A stretch of DNA of 16,585 nt from Gudongella sp051744365. Its GTDB lineage: Bacteria; Bacillota; Clostridia; Tissierellales; Tissierellaceae. Shown piece after piece: positions 7,726 through 13,556 of this stretch. The notes under the pieces are model-generated. The model had not been told where the DNA came from and did not search any database. It worked only from the letters and a program-made list of their open reading frames with translations. The stretch is from the NCBI GenBank assembly GCA_051744365.1, contig JBNJCX010000036.1, positions 1 to 16,585 on the forward strand. The letters are read 5' to 3'. Position 1 is the stretch's first letter; every line of letters begins with the position of its first letter. Position numbers and translations under genes: made by a program.

Positions 7726-8456
7726 AGATTGATGTGCTGACACTTTTCCCAGAAATATTTGATCTGCTCAAGAACTACAGTATTGTAGGAAGAGCTATAA
7801 GTTCAGGCGCCATGGATGTTGAAGCTGTTAATATCAGAGATTATTCCACTGATAAACATAAAAGGGTTGATGATTATCCCTACGGCGGTGGAAAGGGTAT
7901 GGTAATGAAGCCTGAACCCATATACGAAGCTATAGAGGATTGCAAAAAAAACAGTTCCAGGGTAATATATCTTTCGCCTCAAGGGAAACTCTTAAATCAG
8001 TCACTGGTAAGTGATCTTGCACAAGAAGAGCACCTTATCCTTTTGGCAGGTCATTATGAAGGAATTGACAACAGAATCATTGAGAACTACATCGATGATG
8101 AGATTTCAATTGGAGACTATGTTCTTACAGGCGGAGAATTGCCCGCCATGGTCCTAATGGACTCCATAAGCAGACTATTGCCTGGAGTGCTGTCATCTGA
8201 GGAATCATATAAAATCGAATCTCATTATGAGGGTCTTCTGGAGTATCCACAATATACGAGACCAAGAGTTTTTAGAGGAAAAAAAGTTCCAGATGTGCTT
8301 CTAAGCGGTGATCACTCAAAAATCAATTTATGGAGACAGACAAATGCACTTCGAACAACACTATTGAAGAGGCCGGATATGCTGAAGCGATTGAAAGAAC
8401 CAGGAAGTCAGTTGGAATTGATGGATTCCCTGTTGAAATTGATTGGGAAAAGATAG
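7722..8456 (+). CDS. trmD: tRNA (guanine-N1)-methyltransferase TrmD
   Basis: SPOUT-class enzyme that uses S-adenosylmethionine to make m1G37 next to the anticodon, preventing +1 frameshifting. It has 244 residues, normal length. Diagnostic motifs: PYGGGKGMVMKPEPI (53-67), LLAGHYEGIDNR (107-118), the knot segment DEISIGDYVLTGGELP (126-141), RLLPGVL (151-157), GLLEYPQYTRP (171-181) and the C-terminal LLSGDHSKINLWR (193-205). Arg151 aligns by eye with the catalytic-site Arg154 of the Haemophilus enzyme, while the position of its general-base Asp169 appears to be Glu166 here (see findings). The ATG overlaps the rimM stop; a weak AAGGA-type SD lies within rimM. The next gene, rplS, has its own promoter that begins right after the trmD stop. 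Confidence 0.97.
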   Translation: MKIDVLTLFPEIFDLLKNYSIVGRAISSGAMDVEAVNIRDYSTDKHKRVDDYPYGGGKGMVMKPEPIYEAIEDCKKNSSRVIYLSPQGKLLNQSLVSDLAQEEHLILLAGHYEGIDNRIIENYIDDEISIGDYVLTGGELPAMVLMDSISRLLPGVLSSEESYKIESHYEGLLEYPQYTRPRVFRGKKVPDVLLSGDHSKINLWRQTNALRTTLLKRPDMLKRLKEPGSQLELMDSLLKLIGKR

Positions 8457-8485
8457 TTGAAATGAGAATATCAGTGTGCTATAAT
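8457..8485 (+). promoter_or_regulatory. Strong sigma-A-type promoter of rplS
   Basis: TTGAAA (8457-8462) starts at the base after the trmD stop. It is followed by a 17-base spacer and a perfect extended -10 element, TGcTATAAT (8477-8485). Transcription should begin near 8491-8492, giving a leader of about 65 nt. It would boost L19 above the level of the upstream operon genes. Confidence 0.75.
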
Positions 8486-8496
8486 ACCTAAGGTAT
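8484..8496. promoter_or_regulatory. 13-bp perfect palindrome over the rplS start point
   Basis: ATACCT-A-AGGTAT is a perfect dyad centred on base 8490. It overlaps the last two bases of the -10 hexamer and the expected transcription start. It may be an operator half-turn or chance; no protein can be named. Confidence 0.4.
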
Positions 8497-8556
8497 AAGT
8501 AAGGACGGTCCTCTGCTGTAATTGCAAGAACGTCTATGTAGAAGGGAGGATACAAA
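8497..8556 (+). promoter_or_regulatory. rplS leader with possible SD-sequestering structure (L19 leader candidate)
   Basis: The leader contains three short competing pairings. AGGA (8502-8505) can pair with TCCT (8509-8512) as a small hairpin. GACG (8504-8507) can pair with CGTC (8531-8534), enclosing an inner stem TCTGC/GC-AAGA (8512-8516 with 8524-8529, one bulge). TCCTCT (8509-8514) is complementary to the SD region GGAGGA (8545-8550), with five Watson-Crick pairs and one G-U. Mutually exclusive pairings around an SD are typical of ribosomal-protein autoregulation, and an L19 leader RNA family is known in Firmicutes. I infer, but cannot confirm, that this is a member. Confidence 0.45.
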
Positions 8557-8904
8557 ATGGATATTATAAAAATGCTTGAAGATGAACAATTAAGAAATGA
8601 TCTCCCTGAGTTTAATGTCGGAGACACAGTACAGGTTCACTACAGAGTTGTTGAAGGTACGAGAGAGAGGATTCAGGTCTTCGAAGGTACAGTAATAAAA
8701 ATACAGGGTGGAGGAGCAAGAAAAACCTTCACAGTAAGAAGACTTTCATATGGAGTTGGAGTAGAAAGAACATTCCCTATTCACTCGCCTAGAATCGAGA
8801 AAATGGTAGTAACCAGAAAAGGTAAGGTAAGAAGAGCAAAATTATACTACCTTAGAGAAAGACAAGGTAAGTCTGCAAAAGTTAAAGAAAAAAGATTTTA
8901 TTAA
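8557..8904 (+). CDS. rplS: 50S ribosomal protein L19
   Basis: Large-subunit protein at the 30S-50S interface, involved in bridge formation. It has 115 residues, the standard length. Family signatures are visible: PEFNVGDTVQVHYRVVEG (residues 17-34), RIQVFEGTVI (38-47), GVGVERTFPIHSPRIEKM (76-93) and the basic end KVRRAKLYYLRER (95-107). SD GGGAGG (8544-8549) lies 7 bases before the ATG. It has its own promoter and a strong terminator immediately after the stop, so it can form a monocistronic unit in addition to read-through from trmD. Confidence 0.98.
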   Translation: MDIIKMLEDEQLRNDLPEFNVGDTVQVHYRVVEGTRERIQVFEGTVIKIQGGGARKTFTVRRLSYGVGVERTFPIHSPRIEKMVVTRKGKVRRAKLYYLRERQGKSAKVKEKRFY

Positions 8905-8929
8905 TGGGACTGTTTCAGTCCCAGTTTTT
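8905..8929 (+). terminator. Intrinsic terminator after rplS
   Basis: A perfect 8-bp stem (TGGGACTG 8905-8912 with CAGTCCCA 8916-8923) with a TTT loop is followed by GTTTTT (8924-8929). It starts at the base after the rplS stop and should end the ribosomal-protein operon. Confidence 0.93.
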
Positions 8930-8985
8930 ATTAAGTGTAGGAAAGTTCTGCTTTAAATATAAATTCAGAACTTTCCTCACATAAT
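8930..8985. repeat. Long imperfect hairpin between rplS and rbgA
   Basis: AGGAAAGTTCTG (8939-8950) and CAGAACTTTCCT (8966-8977) form a perfect 12-bp stem with a 15-base A/T-rich loop. The stem continues outward with GTG/CAC past one bulged T (8938), and then ATTA/TAAT past an A/A mismatch, giving 19 paired positions in 56 bases. No T tract follows on either strand, so it is not an ordinary terminator. It lies in the only sizeable gap of the second half of the operon region before topA. Confidence 0.75.
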
Positions 8986-8998
8986 TATGGAGGAAAGC

Positions 8999-9027
8999 TT
9001 CATTAGTGCATCTTTAGATGCTATTAT
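8999..9027 (+). promoter_or_regulatory. Weak candidate promoter for rbgA
   Basis: An extended -10-like element TGcTATTAT (9019-9027) has only a poor -35 (TTCATT, 8999-9004) at 17 bases. A promoter is expected here because a strong terminator precedes the rbgA cluster. The small hairpin GCATC/GATGC (9008-9012 with 9017-9021) overlaps the spacer. The start point would be near 9034, leaving only about 12 nt of leader, so the call is tentative. Confidence 0.3.
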
Positions 9028-9045
9028 TATTAAGTGGGTGTTGAA

Positions 9046-9906
9046 ATGAGCATGAATATAAACTGGTACCCGGGTCATATGAAAAAGACCAGGGAGTCAA
9101 TTCAAAAAAATCTTAAGATGATTGATATAGTATTTGAACTTCTGGATGCCAGGATACCATATAGCAGTCAGAATCCAGTTATAGGTTCTGTGGTAGGGAA
9201 TAAGCCAAGAATAGTTATTTTGAATAAATCCGACCTAGCTGACAGTAACGGGAACAGATTATGGCAGGAATATTATGCAAACCTGGGCATTTCATCTATT
9301 CTTATGAATTCCCTTTCTGGTAAAGGTGTGGATGATCTTGCGGCAGAGGCTAAAAGAATAATGGATCTCAAAAGAATAAACAATGCAAAAAAAGGTATTA
9401 TCAATCAACCAATAAGAGCGATGATATTGGGAATTCCAAATGTAGGGAAATCAACTCTGATAAATAGCCTGGCAGGAAGAAAAAGTGCAAAAATCGGAAA
9501 CAGGCCTGGTATAACCAAAACCAATCAATGGATAAAAACAAAGGGCGGAATAGAGCTTCTGGATACCCCAGGTATATTATGGCCTAAATTTGAGGATAAA
9601 CAGGTAGGTATTAATCTGGCCTTTACAGGAGCCATCAAGGATGAAATATTGGATACTGAAACTCTTGTATTGAAGCTTATTGAGAAGCTTTTAATAATTA
9701 AACCCCAGGCTATGAGCGAGCGATATAAAATCGAGATTACTGATGAAAGCCCTTTGGTGGCAATGGAATCCATAGCTATAAAAAGAGGATGCCTGCTAAA
9801 GGGTGGAGAAATTGATTATGAGAAAGTCAGCAGAATAATTCTTGATGAGTTTAGAAGGGGAATGATGGGTAAAATAACCCTGGAGTACCCTGATAAAGGA
9901 GAATAA
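9046..9906 (+). CDS. rbgA: Ribosome biogenesis GTPase RbgA (YlqF)
   Basis: Circularly permuted GTPase needed for late assembly of the 50S subunit in Bacillus subtilis. It has 286 residues from the chosen start. The motif order is permuted as expected: G4 LNKSD at 59-63, G5-like region around NSLSGKG (88-94), G1 GIPNVGKST at 129-137, G2 region RPGITKTNQW (153-162), then G3 DTPGILWPKFED (173-184). A helical C-terminal domain follows with RGCLLKGGEIDYEK (247-260). The start ATG 9046 has SD GGGTG (9036-9040) 5 bases upstream; ATG 9052 is also possible, while an in-frame GTG at 9034 would put the SD inside the gene. It begins a tight cluster: rnhB starts one base after its stop. Confidence 0.96.
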   Translation: MSMNINWYPGHMKKTRESIQKNLKMIDIVFELLDARIPYSSQNPVIGSVVGNKPRIVILNKSDLADSNGNRLWQEYYANLGISSILMNSLSGKGVDDLAAEAKRIMDLKRINNAKKGIINQPIRAMILGIPNVGKSTLINSLAGRKSAKIGNRPGITKTNQWIKTKGGIELLDTPGILWPKFEDKQVGINLAFTGAIKDEILDTETLVLKLIEKLLIIKPQAMSERYKIEITDESPLVAMESIAIKRGCLLKGGEIDYEKVSRIILDEFRRGMMGKITLEYPDKGE

Positions 9907-9907
9907 C

Positions 9908-10519
9908 ATGTTTGAAATTGAGCAGGAACTTTATTTGCAGGGGCACAAATATATTGCTTGCATAGATGAAGTAGGCAGGGGATGTCTTTACGGTGATGTA
10001 GTGGCAGGAGCTGTGATTCTTCCTCCAGGTCTTTTCATAGAAGGGGTAAGAGACTCCAAGAAGCTTAGTGAAAAGAAAAGGGAAAAGCTCTATGATATAA
10101 TTTGTGAGGAATCTATTGCCTTTGGATTTGGGATTGTGAGTCCAGAAGTCATTGATAAAATCAATATAAAGCAGGCAACAAGATTGGCAATGAAGCTGGC
10201 ATTGCAGAATATAGGAGATAAGGATGGCCATGGTATAATCCCATCATATGTCCTTATAGATGCAGAAACAGTAGATACAGATATACCTCAGAAACCAGTT
10301 ATAGATGGTGATAATCTTATTCATGGAATCTCTGCCGCATCCATACTGGCAAAGGTTTTCAGAGATAGGATGTGCAAGGAGTGGGACATGATTCATCCTG
10401 GTTACGATATAGCAAAAAACAAAGGATATGGGACAAAAACTCACAGGGAAGCCTTGCTAAAGCTTGGCCCTTCAGAAAAACATAGAATGACATTTCTAAG
10501 AAAGATATTGGAAGGATAA
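9908..10519 (+). CDS. rnhB: Ribonuclease HII
   Basis: Endonuclease that cuts the RNA strand of RNA-DNA hybrids and starts removal of single ribonucleotides from DNA. It has 203 residues, near the shorter end for the family (B. subtilis RNase HII is about 255 and has an extra N-terminal part). Motif I is ACIDEVGRGCLYGDVVAGAV (residues 17-36) with Asp20 and Glu21. The other acidic residues appear to be Asp118 (LIDAE) and Asp135 (DGD). SAASILAKVFRDRM (142-155) and GYGTKTHREAL (173-183) are typical. Compared with the common GRGPLAGPVV and KGD motifs, this protein has GRGCLYGDVV and DGD. SD AAGGAG (9897-9902) lies inside the end of rbgA. Confidence 0.95.
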   Translation: MFEIEQELYLQGHKYIACIDEVGRGCLYGDVVAGAVILPPGLFIEGVRDSKKLSEKKREKLYDIICEESIAFGFGIVSPEVIDKINIKQATRLAMKLALQNIGDKDGHGIIPSYVLIDAETVDTDIPQKPVIDGDNLIHGISAASILAKVFRDRMCKEWDMIHPGYDIAKNKGYGTKTHREALLKLGPSEKHRMTFLRKILEG

Positions 10520-10522
10520 ATT

Positions 10523-10879
10523 ATGAATTCACATATCAGAACAGGAAGATACGGAGAACAACTGGCCATTGATTATCTTGTTGATATAGGCTACAGTGTT
10601 CTGGAGACAAATTACAGAAATAAAATAGGTGAAGTGGATATAATTGCATACGATAAGGATATACTTGCTTTTATTGAGGTAAAGACGAGAATGGGTACCG
10701 ATTATGGATATGCCTATGAATCTGTGGATGCAAGGAAACAAAAGAAAATTGCAAACACATGTCTTATGTATCTTCAAAAAAACAAACTACATGATGTTCA
10801 GGTCAGATTTGATGTTATAGAGGTATATCCTATGGAAAAGAAAACTATAAATCATTTTGTAAATGCTTTTTCATTTTAA
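10523..10879 (+). CDS. YraN family (UPF0102) nuclease-fold protein
   Basis: A 118-residue member of the UPF0102/YraN family, which has a restriction-endonuclease-like fold. Seen motifs: TGRYGEQLAIDYL (7-19), GEVDIIA (36-42, acidic Glu37 and Asp39) and FIEVKTR (50-56, Glu52 and Lys54), the pattern of a PD-(D/E)xK catalytic core. The biochemical role is not well settled; a structure-specific DNA nuclease or Holliday-junction-related activity is the usual guess. It begins three bases after the rnhB stop and 27 bases before comM, so it is grouped with DNA-processing genes. Its own SD (AAGGA inside the end of rnhB, 10512-10516) is modest. Confidence 0.92.
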   Translation: MNSHIRTGRYGEQLAIDYLVDIGYSVLETNYRNKIGEVDIIAYDKDILAFIEVKTRMGTDYGYAYESVDARKQKKIANTCLMYLQKNKLHDVQVRFDVIEVYPMEKKTINHFVNAFSF

Positions 10880-10906
10880 CATATCAACCGACAAGGGAGA
10901 GATATT

Positions 10907-12433
10907 ATGTATTCTAAGGTCAAGACATGCGTTCTGCAAGGACTGGATGGCCATATTGTCGATGTAGAGGTGGATCTTTCAAGAGGTATGCCCATGTTCA
11001 CTATTGTTGGATTACCTGATGCGGCAATTAAGGAATCTAAGGAAAGGGTCAGGACAGCCATAAGGAATAGTGGATTTGAGTTCCCTCTCAGCAGAATAAC
11101 TGTCAATCTGGCACCTGCCAACCTTAAGAAGGATGGGTCTCAGATGGATATGGCCATTGCAGCAGGCATTATGGCAGCTGATGGAAAGATTGAAGGCTTT
11201 TCTACAGAGAACATAGCTTTTCTGGGGGAATTATCCCTTGATGGGACAGTAAATCCAATTGATGGTGCACTGCCCATGGTAATATCAATGAGAAAACTGG
11301 GAATCAACCAATGTATAATACCTCACGATAATAGAGATGAATGCGGGATAGTAGAGGATATGAAAATAATCCCTATTAGAAATCTTAATGAACTGATTGG
11401 CCATCTCACCGAATCGGAATTAGTTGATCCATATTATTCAAATGAAAATATCGAGGAAAATAATGAGAAGCAACTATATGATTTTTCTGATATAAAAGGA
11501 CAAGAGGGATTAAAGAGAGCGATGGAGGTCTCGGCCGCCGGTGCGCATAATCTTTTGATTGTAGGTCCACCAGGCTCAGGCAAGACTATGGCTGCAAGAA
11601 GGATACCTGGTATACTCCCATATTTATCATTTGAAGAATCAATTGAGGTAACAAAAATCTACAGCATTTCAGGACTACTGGGGAAGAGCAGGCTTATAAA
11701 AGAGAGGCCCTTTAGAGCCCCACATCACTCGTCTTCTGGAGTATCCATAATAGGCGGTGGAAGAATACCTAAACCGGGAGAAGTTTCATTGGCTCATAAT
11801 GGTGTACTGTTTTTCGATGAGCTGCCTGAATTTCAAAAGAGTGTTCTGGAAGTGTTAAGACAACCTCTTGAAGATGGTTTTGTTCATATTTCAAGGGCAA
11901 ATGCCTCACTGACATATCCATCAGACTTTATGTTTGTTGCCAGCATGAATCCATGCCCATGCGGGTATTATGGGGATCCATTACACCAATGTACCTGTAA
12001 TCAAGGACAGATTGACAGGTATCTTGGTAAAATAAGTCATCCTTTGTTGGACAGGATAGATCTTCATATAGAAGTTTTGCCTGTGAAATACGAAGAACTC
12101 AATACAGATATGCCATCCAGATCTTCAGATGAGATGAGAAAATCCGTATTGAAGGCTAGAAAAATACAAATTAAACGTTTCTTTGGATTGTCAATTAATT
12201 CAAATTCCCAGATGAGTAATAAGGATATAAAAAAACATTGCAAATTGTCGGATTCCAGTGAGCAAATCATGAAAACTGCGTTTAATAAGCTCAGGTTCAG
12301 TGGAAGAACCTACAGTAAAATTCTCAAGGTTGCAAGAACTCTGGCTGATCTCGACGAAGTTGAAAATATTGATGACAAGCATCTACTGGAAGCGATTCAG
12401 TATAGAAGCCTGGATAAAAAGTATTGGGGGTAA
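10907..12433 (+). CDS. comM: YifB/ComM family AAA+ ATPase (Mg-chelatase-like)
   Basis: A 508-residue hexameric-helicase-type ATPase. In naturally transformable species ComM promotes branch migration during integration of incoming DNA; many non-competent species also keep it. An N-terminal ChlI/Lon-type S5-like domain spans about 20-165 (GLPDAAIKESKERVR at 35-49). The AAA+ core has Walker A GPPGSGKT at 220-227, GGGRIPKPGEVSLAHNGVLF (283-302) and Walker B FFDELPEF at 302-309. A conserved four-cysteine element lies at 350-364 (Cys350, 352, 362, 364), possibly metal-binding, followed by the arginine-finger region LLDRIDLHIEV (380-390). A C-terminal Mg-chelatase domain (about 408-505) closes it. 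SD GGGAG lies at 10895-10899. dprA starts three bases after its stop. Confidence 0.95.
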   Translation: MYSKVKTCVLQGLDGHIVDVEVDLSRGMPMFTIVGLPDAAIKESKERVRTAIRNSGFEFPLSRITVNLAPANLKKDGSQMDMAIAAGIMAADGKIEGFSTENIAFLGELSLDGTVNPIDGALPMVISMRKLGINQCIIPHDNRDECGIVEDMKIIPIRNLNELIGHLTESELVDPYYSNENIEENNEKQLYDFSDIKGQEGLKRAMEVSAAGAHNLLIVGPPGSGKTMAARRIPGILPYLSFEESIEVTKIYSISGLLGKSRLIKERPFRAPHHSSSGVSIIGGGRIPKPGEVSLAHNGVLFFDELPEFQKSVLEVLRQPLEDGFVHISRANASLTYPSDFMFVASMNPCPCGYYGDPLHQCTCNQGQIDRYLGKISHPLLDRIDLHIEVLPVKYEELNTDMPSRSSDEMRKSVLKARKIQIKRFFGLSINSNSQMSNKDIKKHCKLSDSSEQIMKTAFNKLRFSGRTYSKILKVARTLADLDEVENIDDKHLLEAIQYRSLDKKYWG

Positions 12434-12436
12434 GGG

Positions 12437-13528
12437 ATGAGTTGCGAAAGAAATACATTGATATGGTTGAATAGTCTGGGAATCTACAGTGATATTATTG
12501 AAAAACTTATTACATATATGGGAGATATTACTGAGATACATAATACTGAATTAAATGAACTTGAAAAAATAGGCTTGATTGGAAAGAGTACATTGAGCAA
12601 AATATCTAGATCTGATTATAAAACCAGAATGGATACTTTTTTCAACAAACTGGGAAAAATGAAAATCGATGTAATTACTATTTTTGACGATGAATTCCCC
12701 GATGATCTGAAAACAATCCCTGACAAACCACTTGTGCTATATAAAAAAGGCGAGTTTAAGCCTTCTGATCATAATGCCATAGCCATGGTGGGATCCAGGA
12801 AGGCAACAGCATATGGAAAGTGGGCTGCAGAGAGATTTGCCAGAGAGTTGGCTGAACTGAACATTACTATAGTCAGCGGGATGGCAGTGGGAATTGATAC
12901 AATTGCACACAGGACTGCTCTTGAGTATGGAACTAGGACAATAGGAGTCTTGGGGAACGGATTGGATACTGTATATCCCGGATCAAACTTGGGTCTTTAC
13001 GAGAAAACTATCCAGAATGGTATATTATTAAGTGAATTTCCTCCTGGCACACAACCTCTTCATTATCACTTTCCCATGAGAAACCGAATAATTTCAGGGT
13101 TGAGTCTTGGTGTAATAGTAGTGGAGGCACAGGAAAGATCAGGTTCACTTATAACCGCTCATCATGCCCTTGCACAGGGTAAGGATGTTTTTGCTATTCC
13201 AGGAAATATAAACAGCATCTACAGTAAAGGGACCAATCTGCTTATAAAGGATGGCGCAAAACCCTTACTTGACATGGATGATATACTGGAAGAGGTAAGG
13301 GAGCTACAACTTTTAAAAAAATCTATTACTGCTGTAAGATTGGACAATCTAGACCTTAGTGATACTGAGAAAAAGATTCTGGAATTTATTAAAGATGGTC
13401 CGGTACACAGCGATATAATAGTTTTGAAATCAGGGTTTAATGTACAGACAGTCATAAGTACCCTTACCATTTTAGAGTTGAAAGGAATAATCAAGGAAAT
13501 GAGCAGCAGGATATTTACAGTTGTGTAG
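12437..13528 (+). CDS. dprA: DNA-processing protein DprA (Smf)
   Basis: Loads RecA on incoming single-stranded DNA during transformation. It has 363 residues, longer than B. subtilis DprA (about 297), owing to an N-terminal SAM/HhH-like region (about 1-75) and a C-terminal winged helix (about 307-363, starting LSDTEKKILEFI). The Rossmann-type core has VGSRKATAYG (118-127), SGMAVGIDTIAH (147-158), GVLGNGLDTVYP (170-181) and the signature FPMRNRIISGLS (212-223). The ATG follows the comM stop by three bases, with G-rich SD sequence (AAGGG, 12432-12436, and GGGGG just before) unusually close to the start. Adjacency to comM suggests shared DNA-uptake work, although no DNA-uptake pilus genes are present in this window. 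Confidence 0.96.
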   Translation: MSCERNTLIWLNSLGIYSDIIEKLITYMGDITEIHNTELNELEKIGLIGKSTLSKISRSDYKTRMDTFFNKLGKMKIDVITIFDDEFPDDLKTIPDKPLVLYKKGEFKPSDHNAIAMVGSRKATAYGKWAAERFARELAELNITIVSGMAVGIDTIAHRTALEYGTRTIGVLGNGLDTVYPGSNLGLYEKTIQNGILLSEFPPGTQPLHYHFPMRNRIISGLSLGVIVVEAQERSGSLITAHHALAQGKDVFAIPGNINSIYSKGTNLLIKDGAKPLLDMDDILEEVRELQLLKKSITAVRLDNLDLSDTEKKILEFIKDGPVHSDIIVLKSGFNVQTVISTLTILELKGIIKEMSSRIFTVV

Positions 13529-13556
13529 TATCCAAATTGCTTCGGAGGTGTAAGCG

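Noticed and set aside
9008..9027. GCATC/GATGC hairpin followed by TATTATTATT as a terminator
   Set aside because: Only a 5-bp stem with an interrupted T run, located just before rbgA and after a much stronger terminator.
9034..9045. GTG start giving rbgA four extra residues
   Set aside because: The GTG lies inside the only SD-like sequence; the RbgA family starts close to NINWYPGHM, so ATG 9046 (or 9052) is better.
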